A stretch of DNA of 24,059 nucleotides from Dactylosporangium sp. AC04546. GTDB lineage: Bacteria; Actinomycetota; Actinomycetes; Mycobacteriales; Micromonosporaceae. A model generated the notes under the pieces. It was not told the DNA's origin. It ran no database searches and saw nothing but the letters and a program-made list of their open reading frames with translations. Position 1 is the stretch's first letter. Every line of letters starts with the position of its first letter. The stretch spans positions 1 through 24,059 of the forward strand of contig NZ_JAHYSG010000154.1 of assembly GCF_022095675.1 (NCBI RefSeq), in the 5' to 3' direction. Positions 15,816-23,544 of this stretch are shown piece after piece. A program made the translations under genes and the position numbers.

Positions 15816-17957
15816 CTAGCGGAGCACGAGGAGTGCGTCGAGCGCTTCCACGTCGCCACCGTCGACGAGCAACGGATTGACTTCCAGCGAATCCAGCCTG
15901 TCACCGAGCGACTGAGCAGCCGCCGCGACGGCAGCCACGGCGTCAACGAGCGAGTCGATCTCGACCGGGCGCCGGCCTCGCGCGCCCCGAAGCAGAGCGG
16001 CGCCCTGTAGCTCCCCCAACATGCGCTCGATACCGGCGCGCGACACCGGAAGCATGCGCATGGCCGTGTCCCCGAGGATCTCCACCCATACCCCGCCCAG
16101 TCCGACTACCAGCACCAGGCCCCACTCGTCGTCCCGCTGCACACCGACCAGCAGTTCGAGCCCGGTTCGGCGCATCGGCGAAACCATCACGCCATCGACG
16201 CGGAGACCCGGGCAGGCGGCCGATCCGGCGTCCTGGACGGCCACGTAGGCCTGCCGCACCTCCGCCGGTCCTTCGACATCGAGACGAACGGCGCCCGCAT
16301 CGCTCTTGTGGGGAAGATCGGGCGACACCAGCTTCAGGACGACGGGACCCCCCATGCGGCCGGCCGCCGTCACCGCTTCTTCAACGGAGTGCACCAGGAC
16401 GGCGGGGACGAACGGCACGCCGGCCGATGTGAGCAGCCGTCGCGACTGCCATTCAGAAAGGACACCCGAAGGCAGGCCCTCCGCTCGCCCGTCGGCTCGG
16501 ACCGGGGTGCCCTCTTCCGATGCGGAAAGGCGATGGCGAGACCACCATGAGAGGTGGGCCAGAGCCTGGGTACCCAGATGCAGCCCGGGCAGGCTCAACG
16601 AGATCCCGGCCCGAGCGACCGCCGCCCGGCCATAGGCGTTGAGGTGGGCGACGGTCTGCGACAACAGGACTGCGGGTGTCGAGACGGACGTCAGGCCGTC
16701 GCTGATCGTGCCGAGCAAGCGATCAAAGGTGGGATCCTTGCACGACGGATACGGCGGGACGTTCGTCAGCACGGCGATGACGCCGACCTCGTCGACGTGG
16801 TCCGTCACGTTGAGAACGCGCTTGAACTCGTCGCCGCGCGACCCGCCAGTGAGATCCAACGGATTCTGCACCGTGGCGAACGACGGGACGATCTGCCGGA
16901 TCTCGGCCGCTGCATCGCCGTCGAAGGGCGGCAACGGTAGGCGGGTCCGTTCCGCCTGGTCGGCGACGATGTCGCAGGAACCGCCGCTGATGGAGATCAC
17001 CGCGACCCCCGGCGCCCGCAATGGGCCGGTGCGCGCGATCAGGCCGCTGGTCAGGATGAGGTCTTCGAGGGAGTCGACCCGGATGACTCCGTACTGTGCG
17101 AAGGCCGCGTCGATGACGCGATCGTTCCCCACCAGGCTGCCCGTATGGGACAAGGCGTTTCGTGCCGAGATCTCGCTGGAGCCCGCCTTCAGGAACACGA
17201 TCGCCTTGCCGGCGTCTCGAGCTCGGCCGGCGATGTCACGGAACCGACGGGCGTTGCGGATCTGCTCGGCGAAGACCGCGATGACCGTCGTATCGTCGTC
17301 CTCGACCAGATACGCCAGTGCGTCCGTGGTCGACAGCATGGCTTCGTTGCCGGTGGTGATGACGTGACTGAGCCCGATGCCGAACTCGTCGGCCAGATCG
17401 ACCGCCGCGTTGCCCACACCGCCGCTCTGCGACAGCACGGCGACCGGTCCCACACTCAACGACACCGGCAGGCTTGACACCCAGCCACAGGATCGCCGGG
17501 CGAAGTTGGCGAACCCCAGGCAGTTCGGGCCGATGACGGTGACACCGCACCTGCGGGCGTCGGCCACAAGTTGATCCTGGCGTTTCCGCCCGTCGGCACC
17601 CGACTCCGCCCACCCACTCGAGAAGACCACGGCGCCGGCGATCCCCGCCGCACCGGCATCAGCGATGACCTCGGCGGTCGCCGCGGCCGGGACGATGACC
17701 AGCGCGAGATCCACCGGTTCCCCGATCTCCTGGCATGAGCGGGCGGCCGGCCGGCCGAACACGACTCCACCCGAGCGGTGCACCGGATAGATCGGTCCGT
17801 CAGCGCCGATCCGAGATATCGCCTCGATGACCCCGCCGGCCATCGTTGAGGAGTCTTTGGCACCGATGACCGCGATGCTGCGCGATCGGAACAGTCGCCG
17901 CATGTCTTCAATCGATCCGGGCGCCGAGGTAGATATCGAGCTGTCGACCAACTCCAC
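15816..17957 (-). CDS. ADP-forming acyl-CoA synthetase, fused alpha-beta (first copy)
   Basis: 713-residue NDP-forming acyl-CoA synthetase that makes an acyl-CoA from an acid, CoA and ATP through phosphohistidine. The N-terminal CoA-binding domain has SIAVIGAKDSSTMAG (about 27-41). The ligase domain has IGPNCLG (142-148), LSQSGG and the phosphohistidine loop LSHTGSLVGND (His271). The C-terminal ATP-grasp domain has SPDLPHKSDAGAVRL and GLGGVWVEILGDTAMRMLP. I prefer the GTG at 17957, with AAAGGG seven bases upstream. The GTG at 18002, overlapping the hydrolase stop as GTGA, is the alternative and would place the palindromic motif at 17975 inside the coding region. A paralogue lies at 20551-22704. 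Substrate unknown. Confidence 0.88.
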   Translation of the reverse strand: MELVDSSISTSAPGSIEDMRRLFRSRSIAVIGAKDSSTMAGGVIEAISRIGADGPIYPVHRSGGVVFGRPAARSCQEIGEPVDLALVIVPAAATAEVIADAGAAGIAGAVVFSSGWAESGADGRKRQDQLVADARRCGVTVIGPNCLGFANFARRSCGWVSSLPVSLSVGPVAVLSQSGGVGNAAVDLADEFGIGLSHVITTGNEAMLSTTDALAYLVEDDDTTVIAVFAEQIRNARRFRDIAGRARDAGKAIVFLKAGSSEISARNALSHTGSLVGNDRVIDAAFAQYGVIRVDSLEDLILTSGLIARTGPLRAPGVAVISISGGSCDIVADQAERTRLPLPPFDGDAAAEIRQIVPSFATVQNPLDLTGGSRGDEFKRVLNVTDHVDEVGVIAVLTNVPPYPSCKDPTFDRLLGTISDGLTSVSTPAVLLSQTVAHLNAYGRAAVARAGISLSLPGLHLGTQALAHLSWWSRHRLSASEEGTPVRADGRAEGLPSGVLSEWQSRRLLTSAGVPFVPAVLVHSVEEAVTAAGRMGGPVVLKLVSPDLPHKSDAGAVRLDVEGPAEVRQAYVAVQDAGSAACPGLRVDGVMVSPMRRTGLELLVGVQRDDEWGLVLVVGLGGVWVEILGDTAMRMLPVSRAGIERMLGELQGAALLRGARGRRPVEIDSLVDAVAAVAAAAQSLGDRLDSLEVNPLLVDGGDVEALDALLVLR

Positions 17958-17974
17958 CGTGTTTCCCTTTCGGC

Positions 17975-17988
17975 CAGAGTATGCTCTT
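17975..17988. promoter_or_regulatory. Palindromic motif before the first ADP-forming synthetase
   Basis: CAGAGTATGCTCTT is an AGAG/CTCT inverted repeat around TATG and matches the shared consensus at 10 of 14 positions. It sits just past the hydrolase stop and 18 bp before the preferred GTG start of the synthetase. CATACT on the minus strand could be a -10. It suggests the synthetase has an internal promoter/operator in addition to read-through from the hydrolase gene. Confidence 0.45.
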
Positions 17989-17998
17989 TTCTTGCCGC

Positions 17999-18988
17999 TC
18001 ACGGCCCGGCGGGCACGTCAATCGCCGGCGCGATCGGGTGAAGAGCCCGCTGCAGCGCCGCGAGCATCTCCGCGTCGCAACTGCGTGATACGCCTGCCGA
18101 CGGGGCGATGACCTCGAAGCCGTGTGGCGCGCCGGGGTAGACGTGAAGTTCGGTCGGAACCCCGGCCGCGAGGAGACGTGTGGCGTAGGCGATGCTCTCG
18201 TCACGGAAGAGGTCCGCGCCCCCGACCGCGACAAATGCCGGCGGCAGGCCGGCCAGGTCGACGGCCCGGGCTGGGGCGGCGTAGGCAGGCAGGTCCGCCC
18301 GGCCGGCATCCGACCCCAGGTAGGCACGCCAGCCGAGCGCGTTCGCCGATCTGCCCCATACCGGGGCGCCGTCCATCTGGCTCGACAGCGTGGTCTGCCG
18401 GTCGTCAAGCATGGGGTAGACCAGGACCTGATGGGCCAGCGACGGCCCGCCGCGATCACGCGTGAGCAACGCCACCGCTGCCGCCAGGCCCGCCCCCGCG
18501 CTCGAACCGGCGATCACGATGCGGCCGGGGTCGATGCCGAGCGTATCCGCGTTCGCGACCGCCCAACTCAACCCGGTGTAGCAGTCCTCGAGCGGAGTTG
18601 GATATGTGTGCTCGGGTGCCAGCCGGTACTCGACTGAGACCACGACGCAGTCAAGCGCCTCAACCCAGCGGTTGAGCCGCGCGTCAACGGTGAGCGCGCT
18701 GCCACTGATGTAGCCGCCGCCGTGGATCCAGTACACGCACGGCCGGGTAGGCCCCGCATCCGGCGGGGAGTAGACGCGCACACGTACCGCCGCATCGACC
18801 TGCTCGTCCCGGAAGACGGTCGTTGTCGGTGGGGCCGCGGGGACGGGAAGCGCCGCCCGGGCCGCCCGCCGGGCGGCGATCGTCTCAAGTGTCCACTCGT
18901 CGAAGTCGAACGTACCGGGCGGAAGCGCGGCGAGCTGTGCGGCGATCTCCGGGTCCAGCCCTGCCGTGTACGAGTGCGTGACTCCCAT
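17999..18988 (-). CDS. Alpha/beta hydrolase, hormone-sensitive-lipase type
   Basis: 329-residue esterase/lactonase of the HSL family. The oxyanion-hole motif is HGGG (residues 89-92) in YWIHGGGYISGSA; the nucleophile serine is in GSSAG (Ser163). The acid is the aspartate in GGADLFRDESIAYA, and the histidine is in PGAPHGFE near the C-terminus, so the triad is complete. An N-terminal cap of about 60 residues is usual for the family. The ATG at 18988 lies six bases after a TATACT -10-like box on the minus strand with no Shine-Dalgarno, so a leaderless transcript is likely. Its stop overlaps an alternative GTG start of the synthetase. In context it could cleave the ester or lactone made by the Baeyer-Villiger enzyme. 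Confidence 0.9.
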   Translation of the reverse strand: MGVTHSYTAGLDPEIAAQLAALPPGTFDFDEWTLETIAARRAARAALPVPAAPPTTTVFRDEQVDAAVRVRVYSPPDAGPTRPCVYWIHGGGYISGSALTVDARLNRWVEALDCVVVSVEYRLAPEHTYPTPLEDCYTGLSWAVANADTLGIDPGRIVIAGSSAGAGLAAAVALLTRDRGGPSLAHQVLVYPMLDDRQTTLSSQMDGAPVWGRSANALGWRAYLGSDAGRADLPAYAAPARAVDLAGLPPAFVAVGGADLFRDESIAYATRLLAAGVPTELHVYPGAPHGFEVIAPSAGVSRSCDAEMLAALQRALHPIAPAIDVPAGP

Positions 18989-18991
18989 GAA

Positions 18992-19005
18992 CTAAGTATA
19001 CTCTA
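18992..19005. promoter_or_regulatory. Symmetric divergent promoter/palindromic motif
   Basis: CTAAGTATACTCTA contains the perfect palindrome AGTATACT (18995-19002). Read on the minus strand, TATACT ends six bases before the hydrolase ATG. Read on the plus strand, TATACT (18997-19002) ends seven bases before an ATG at 19010. The same eight bases may therefore supply the -10 element in both directions, each placing the transcription start at or next to a start codon. It also matches the shared operator consensus at 11 of 14 positions. Confidence 0.6.
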
Positions 19006-19009
19006 TCCA

Positions 19010-19078
19010 ATGGGCATGGCCAGCGCGGAGCGCGATCGGACAGACGCACCAGCCGGCGTGCCAGACAGCACTCAGTGA
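19010..19078 (+). CDS. Possible 22-residue leader ORF before the NMO-family gene
   Basis: ATG at 19010 opens a 22-codon frame (starting MGMASAERDR) ending at TGA 19076-19078. Its ATG is seven bases from a TATACT box, so the transcript could begin at its first codon. The stop overlaps an in-frame GTG of the downstream gene (GTGA). The peptide resembles nothing I recognise and has no membrane segment. It could be a leaderless leader peptide or simply untranslated leader; I favour neither strongly. Confidence 0.3.
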   Translation: MGMASAERDRTDAPAGVPDSTQ

Positions 19079-19104
19079 CGCTGAAAGATCTCCGGAGGTG
19101 GCGT

Positions 19105-20217
19105 GTGCGGACCGAACTGTGCCGGACATTGGGGATAGAGTTCCCGATCGTGGCCTTCAGCCACTGCCGCGACGTCGTCGCCGCGGTCTCCAACGCCGGC
19201 GGGCTCGGCGTCCTCGGGATCAGTGGGACCACGGTCGAGCAACTCGATCGCGAACTGACCTGGATTGAGGATACCGTTGGAGGCAGACCCTACGGTGTTG
19301 ACGTCCTCCTGCCGGCTCCGGCGACGGGCGCGCCCGTCCCGATCGAGGACCTGCTCCCCATGGCGCACAAGGAGTTCGTCGCCGATCTGCTTGCCCGCTA
19401 CGGCGTCCCGCCGCTGCCCGACCCCGGGTCGACGCGCACCGTGTCGGGTGCGATGGCCGCCCACGGCGCAGCGCTGATCGAGGCCGCGCTCGAGCACCGG
19501 GTCGCGCTGGTCGCGAGCGCGCTGGGGCCGCCGCCGCCGGAGATGGTGGCGCTTGCGCACGACCGCGGCGTACCGGTCGCCGCGCTGGTCGGCAAGCGTG
19601 AACACGCCGAGCGGCAACGCGACGCCGGCGTCGACATCATCGTCGCCCAGGGATACGAGGCGGGAGGGCACGTCGGTGAGATCGGGACGATGGTTCTCGT
19701 CCCCGAGATCGTCGATGCGGTCGCCCCGCTCCCGGTGCTGGCGGCCGGTGGGATCGCGTCCGGGCGTCAGCTCGCCGCCGCGCTGGCGCTGGGGGCTCAG
19801 GGCGCATGGACCGGCTCGGTCTGGTTGACGACCAGCGAGGCCGAGACCCATCCGGCGGTCGTGGAGAAGTTCCTGCAGGCGACATCGAGCGACACGATCC
19901 GGTCGCGTGCCAGCACGGGAAAGCCGGCCCGCCAGCTGCGCTCGGCCTGGACCGACGAGTGGGAGGATCCGGCACACCCCGACCCGCTGCCCATGCCGTT
20001 GCAGATCGTCCTGACCGCCGACGCGCGGGCGCGCATCCAACGCGGGGCACACACGCCGGACAGCGGCGCGCACAAGCTGATCAACTACTTCGTCGGCCAG
20101 GTGGTCGGCTCACTGAACACCGTGCGTCCGGCCCGGCACGTCCTGCTTGACATGGTCGAAGAGTACGTCGAGGTCGTGGAGCGGCTCGCCGCCGCCACCC
20201 GCGGGTCAGCCGACTGA
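19105..20217 (+). CDS. Nitronate monooxygenase-family FMN protein
   Basis: 370-residue TIM-barrel flavoprotein of the nitronate monooxygenase/2-nitropropane dioxygenase family. Signature segments are AAVSNAGGLGVLGIS (near residue 27), AQGYEAGGHVGE (181-192, with the His at the usual active-site position) and the FMN-phosphate region PVLAAGGIASGRQLAAALALGAQGAWTGS. I start it at the GTG at 19105, which has GGAGG six bases upstream and gives MRTELCRTLGIEFPI. An earlier GTG at 19075 overlaps the stop of a small ORF but lacks a ribosome site. Many family members in degradation clusters act on CoA thioesters or unknown substrates, so nitronate oxidation is not assured. It is the only plus-strand gene in the right half and ends in a hairpin shared with the convergent neighbour. 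Confidence 0.88.
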   Translation: MRTELCRTLGIEFPIVAFSHCRDVVAAVSNAGGLGVLGISGTTVEQLDRELTWIEDTVGGRPYGVDVLLPAPATGAPVPIEDLLPMAHKEFVADLLARYGVPPLPDPGSTRTVSGAMAAHGAALIEAALEHRVALVASALGPPPPEMVALAHDRGVPVAALVGKREHAERQRDAGVDIIVAQGYEAGGHVGEIGTMVLVPEIVDAVAPLPVLAAGGIASGRQLAAALALGAQGAWTGSVWLTTSEAETHPAVVEKFLQATSSDTIRSRASTGKPARQLRSAWTDEWEDPAHPDPLPMPLQIVLTADARARIQRGAHTPDSGAHKLINYFVGQVVGSLNTVRPARHVLLDMVEEYVEVVERLAAATRGSAD

Positions 20218-20227
20218 CCCGCGGGTG
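20196..20227. terminator. Hairpin between convergent genes, overlapping the NMO stop codon
   Basis: CACCCGCGGGTCAG (20196-20209) and CTGACCCGCGGGTG (20214-20227) form a perfect 14-bp stem with loop CCGA. The stop codon of the plus-strand gene (20215-20217) is inside the second arm, and the convergent minus-strand gene ends at 20244. No T-tract follows. It is probably a bidirectional terminator. Confidence 0.7.
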
Positions 20228-20243
20228 CGTGCCCGGGCCTGGC

Positions 20244-20567
20244 TCAGCCCTTTGACCAGACGGGAACTCCCCACACGTACTCCCGCTCAGCCGTCGCCGC
20301 GTTGAGGGCGTCCAACGACTCGCCGGCGAGCGCCTTCGCCCGGTGCTCGTCGAAGTCGGCCCGGGAGGCGAAGATCTCGAAGCAGAAGAAGGTGTCCGGG
20401 TCGTCCACGGCACGGCTGAGAACAAACAGTTCCGTCCCGTCCTCTCCCGAGACCTGGTCGAACACCGGGGCGTATCCCTTGACGAGATCGTCCCCGCGGC
20501 CCGGATGTGCCCGGGTGCGGACGAGACAAGCGAACTTCTCCGTCGGTCCGTCAGCTGTGTCTGCCAT
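20244..20567 (-). CDS. Small ABM-domain (antibiotic biosynthesis monooxygenase-like) protein
   Basis: 107-residue single-domain protein with the dimeric ferredoxin-like ABM pattern: FACLVRTRAHPGRGDDLVKGYAPVFDQV, then GTELFVLSRAVDDPDTFFCFEIFASRADFDEHR. Relatives include cofactor-free quinol monooxygenases, haem-degrading proteins and many of unknown role. The ATG at 20567 lies inside the end of the upstream synthetase gene (17-base overlap) with AGGCAGGAAC as a ribosome site, so the two are co-translated. It is the last gene of the enoyl-CoA hydratase operon. A catalytic function cannot be assigned from sequence alone. Confidence 0.8.
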   Translation of the reverse strand: MADTADGPTEKFACLVRTRAHPGRGDDLVKGYAPVFDQVSGEDGTELFVLSRAVDDPDTFFCFEIFASRADFDEHRAKALAGESLDALNAATAEREYVWGVPVWSKG

Positions 20568-22704
20568 GTTCCTGCCTCATTTCGCTGTTGGGTGTCGATT
20601 GCCAGGTGACGAGTGCGTCGAGTCCCTCGACCTGGTGGCCGTGGACCCAGAGCGGGTTGACCTCGATCGACTCGAGGTCGTCGGAGAGTGACTCCGCGAG
20701 CGTGGCGAGGGCCAGCACGGCATCCACGACGGCATCGACGTCCACCGGCGGCAACCCTCTCGGCGCCCGCAGCAGAGACGCCCCCCGCAACTCGCTCAGC
20801 ATGTCGCGGACGTCCTGCCCGTCCACGGGCAGGACGCGCAGCGCGGTGTCGCTGAGCACCTCGGCCCAGACTCCCCCGAAGCCGACCGCCAACACCTGGC
20901 CCCACAACGGCTTCCGAACGACGCCGACGATCAGCTCAACGCCTTGGGGGCGCATCGGGCTGACGAGGAAGGCCTCGGACCGGTGCCCGGCCGCCGAAAG
21001 GCGCTCGGTGATCCGTTTGGCGGCCGTCCGCAGCTCCTCCGGGCTGCCGACGCCGAGTTCGACCCCACCGATGTCGGACTTGTGGGCCACCGCGGGGAGG
21101 ACCGCCTTGAGCGCGACAGGGAACCCGTGCTGCCGGGCTCCGAGCAGTGCATCGTCGACAGTGGCCGCGACCGTCGCGGGGACCAGCGGGAATCCGGCGG
21201 CGGCGAGCAGCGTGCGCGCCCGCTCCTCGCCCCAGATCTCGCCCGGCGCGTGGCCCGGCAGCGTCATCCGCTCGGCCCGGGAGAGCTCGCGGGATCCCCG
21301 GCGCTGACGCTCGGACCACCAGGCGGCCCGCCCGATAGCCGCGACGGCAAGGTCCATACCGCCGGGCATGATCCGCTCGGAAAGGTCGACCGGGAACCGA
21401 TCGTCGTCGAACGGCTCGCCCTGCCCGAGCGACCCGACCACCAAGGTCGGAACCCGGTCGCTGTCGGCGGCCGCGCGCAGGACATGGGTGAACTTGTCGG
21501 ATGCCAGCGAGTGCGCGCCGGGCACATCGTGCTGGACGAGCACCACGTCGGCATCGGCGTCGCGGGTCACCGCACGAATGATGTTGCCGAACAGGTCGGG
21601 CTGGTTGACGGCCGCACCGGTCACGTCGAGCGGGTTGTTGACGACGCCGTAGTTCGACACGAGCGGCTGCAACGACGTGGTGGTTCGCGGATTGAACGGC
21701 TCGAGCCGCAGACGCTCGTCCTCGGCGCGGTCGGCGATGATGTTGCACGCGCCTCCCGAGATGCCGAGGACGGCGAGGCGGTTGCCGGCCAGAGGAAGGT
21801 CCACGCGAGTGAGCAGGAACGCCGTCGTCATGAGCGCCTCGATGGACGGCACCCGGATCACGCCGAGCTGCCGGAAGACGGCATCGACAACCCGGTCGTC
21901 ATCTACCATCGCACCGGTGTGGGCGGCTGCGACCCGAGCGCCGGCTTCGGTTCGGCCCGCCTTCAGCGCGACGATGGGTTTCCCGGCCTCGAGTGCCAAG
22001 CCCGCCGCCCGGATGAACGCCTCAGGCGACCGGATCGCTTCCATCATCACGGCAATCACGCTCGTGTGCGGATCGCTGGCCAGGTAGTCGATCACGTCAG
22101 CGACGCCGATCACGGCCTCGTTGCCGAGAGCGATCACCTTGCTCACTCCGATGCGCTGCGTCTGGCAGTAGTGCAGCGTCGCACCGGCGAGAGCGCCGCT
22201 CTGCGTCACCAGCCCCACGCTCCCCACGCGGGGGAGGCCCGGCAGAGAGTTCGGCATCAGGGTGACGCCGTCGGTCGCGTTGATGAACCCCATCGTGTTG
22301 GGACCGATGATCGCGAGTTCGTTCTCGAGGGCGAGCCGGCGCAGCTGGTCCTGGGTGTCGCGGCCCTGGTCGCCCGCCTCGGCGAAGCCCGATGTGAGCA
22401 CCACGAAGTTGCGGATGCCGGCCTCGTGCCCCTCCCGGATCGCATCGAGCACGAGCGTGGCCGGAACCATGACATAGGCCGCGTCGACCGGGTCGCCGAT
22501 GTCGGTGAGCTTCGCGACCGCGGTCCGGCCGAAGACCTCGCCACCGCGCCCGTTGACCAACTCCACCCGCCCGGAGAATCTCGTCCGCTCCAGGGCAGCC
22601 ACGATCATGCGGGCCCAGGTGGACCGCTCCGAGGCGCCCACCAGCGCGATCGAGCGCGGGGCAAACAGCCGCTCAAGGCGAGCGGGCGTCGACTGTCCAG
22701 TCAC
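20551..22704 (-). CDS. ADP-forming acyl-CoA synthetase, fused alpha-beta (second copy)
   Basis: 717-residue paralogue of the synthetase at 15816-17957, with the same domain order. The CoA-binding domain begins RSIALVGASERSTWARM. The ligase domain has IIGPNTMGF (132-140), VTQSGALAG and the phosphohistidine loop AAHTGAMVDDD (His262). The ATP-grasp domain has PAVAHKSDIGGVEL and VGFGGVWAEVLSDTALRVLP. The ends of the two proteins are also alike (SIEVNPLWVHG here, SLEVNPLLVDG in the other). Start is ambiguous: GTG at 22704, whose first bases overlap the stop of a 15-codon frame (GTGA), or GTG at 22716. It follows the enoyl-CoA hydratase gene by 51 bases. Substrate unknown. Confidence 0.9.
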   Translation of the reverse strand: MTGQSTPARLERLFAPRSIALVGASERSTWARMIVAALERTRFSGRVELVNGRGGEVFGRTAVAKLTDIGDPVDAAYVMVPATLVLDAIREGHEAGIRNFVVLTSGFAEAGDQGRDTQDQLRRLALENELAIIGPNTMGFINATDGVTLMPNSLPGLPRVGSVGLVTQSGALAGATLHYCQTQRIGVSKVIALGNEAVIGVADVIDYLASDPHTSVIAVMMEAIRSPEAFIRAAGLALEAGKPIVALKAGRTEAGARVAAAHTGAMVDDDRVVDAVFRQLGVIRVPSIEALMTTAFLLTRVDLPLAGNRLAVLGISGGACNIIADRAEDERLRLEPFNPRTTTSLQPLVSNYGVVNNPLDVTGAAVNQPDLFGNIIRAVTRDADADVVLVQHDVPGAHSLASDKFTHVLRAAADSDRVPTLVVGSLGQGEPFDDDRFPVDLSERIMPGGMDLAVAAIGRAAWWSERQRRGSRELSRAERMTLPGHAPGEIWGEERARTLLAAAGFPLVPATVAATVDDALLGARQHGFPVALKAVLPAVAHKSDIGGVELGVGSPEELRTAAKRITERLSAAGHRSEAFLVSPMRPQGVELIVGVVRKPLWGQVLAVGFGGVWAEVLSDTALRVLPVDGQDVRDMLSELRGASLLRAPRGLPPVDVDAVVDAVLALATLAESLSDDLESIEVNPLWVHGHQVEGLDALVTWQSTPNSEMRQEHGRHS

Positions 22705-22748
22705 GACACCGCCCACAACACGTTGGTGAACTTGCCGCCGTGTTTCAT
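22701..22748 (-). CDS. Possible 15-residue ORF coupled to the second synthetase
   Basis: ATG at 22748, seven bases after the enoyl-CoA hydratase stop, opens MKHGGKFTNVLWAVS and ends at TGA 22703-22701, overlapping the GTG of the synthetase as GTGA. The arrangement would allow translational coupling across an otherwise poor ribosome site. The peptide matches nothing I know, and a frame this short arises easily by chance. Confidence 0.25.
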   Translation of the reverse strand: MKHGGKFTNVLWAVS

Positions 22749-22755
22749 AGCCTGA

Positions 22756-23541
22756 TCACGCGCCTTGCCATTGTGGTGCCCGTTTCTCCGCGAAGGCTCG
22801 CGTCCCTTCGAGGAGGTCGGCGCTCGCTCGGATCACGCTGGACGCCTCCCCGCTGAGCCGCCAACCCACCTGTTCCCCGACCCGGACCCCGTCGGCAAGC
22901 TCGAGGAGCACCCGACGGCTCCACCGCACCGCGACCGGCGCGTTCTGGGCGATGCACTCACCCAGCCGGATGGCGGTGGGCAGCACCTCTTCAGGTTCGA
23001 CCACCTCATTGACGAGGCCCCATCGTCCTGCCTCCGCTGCGCTCATCGGTTCACCGGTCAGGGTGAGCCGCATCGCGACCTTGAGCGGGATCTGCTGTTT
23101 CAGTCGCACCAATCCCCCTGCCCCTGCGACGATCCCGCGCTTCACCTCGGGGAGACCGAACGTGGCCGTTGTCGACGCGACGACCAGGTCGCTCGCCAGG
23201 GCGATCTCGGTGCCACCACCGAGGGCAAAACCGTTGACCGCGGCGATGAGCGGCTTGTCGATCTCGTGACGCACCACGCCGGCGAAACCCCACTCCGGGT
23301 GTTCAGGGTCGAGCGGCTTCCCTGCGCCATTGGCGATGGCCTTGAGGTCGGCGCCGGCACAGAAGGACTTGTCGCCCGCGCCCGTGATCACGACGGCACG
23401 GATCTCCCGGTCGTTGGCCACCTCTTCCAGGATCCGACCGACGGCGACCGCCATCTCGGTGTTCACCGCGTTGCGCACCTCAGGCCGGTTGAGGGTAACT
23501 ACCGCCACCGGGCCCTGCCGGTCCAACAGAGCTACATCCAT
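22756..23541 (-). CDS. Enoyl-CoA hydratase/isomerase (crotonase family)
   Basis: 261-residue crotonase-fold enzyme. The oxyanion-hole segments are SFCAGADLKA (59-68) and GFALGGGTEIALASDL. Both acidic residues of true hydratases are in place (Glu112 in GGTEIALA, Glu132 in FGLPEVKRG), so hydration of an alpha-beta unsaturated CoA thioester is plausible. The ATG at 23541 lies six bases after a TATACT -10-like box at the palindromic motif, so the mRNA may be leaderless; AAAGG directly abuts the ATG. It is the first gene of a three-gene unit with the second ADP-forming synthetase and the ABM protein. Isomerase or dehalogenase activity cannot be excluded. Confidence 0.92.
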   Translation of the reverse strand: MDVALLDRQGPVAVVTLNRPEVRNAVNTEMAVAVGRILEEVANDREIRAVVITGAGDKSFCAGADLKAIANGAGKPLDPEHPEWGFAGVVRHEIDKPLIAAVNGFALGGGTEIALASDLVVASTTATFGLPEVKRGIVAGAGGLVRLKQQIPLKVAMRLTLTGEPMSAAEAGRWGLVNEVVEPEEVLPTAIRLGECIAQNAPVAVRWSRRVLLELADGVRVGEQVGWRLSGEASSVIRASADLLEGTRAFAEKRAPQWQGA

Positions 23542-23544
23542 CCT

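Noticed and set aside
19105..20217. IpdC-type enzyme of steroid ring degradation
   Set aside because: It is in the same broad family, but the N-terminal and central segments differ from what I recall of IpdC, and no ring C/D genes accompany it.
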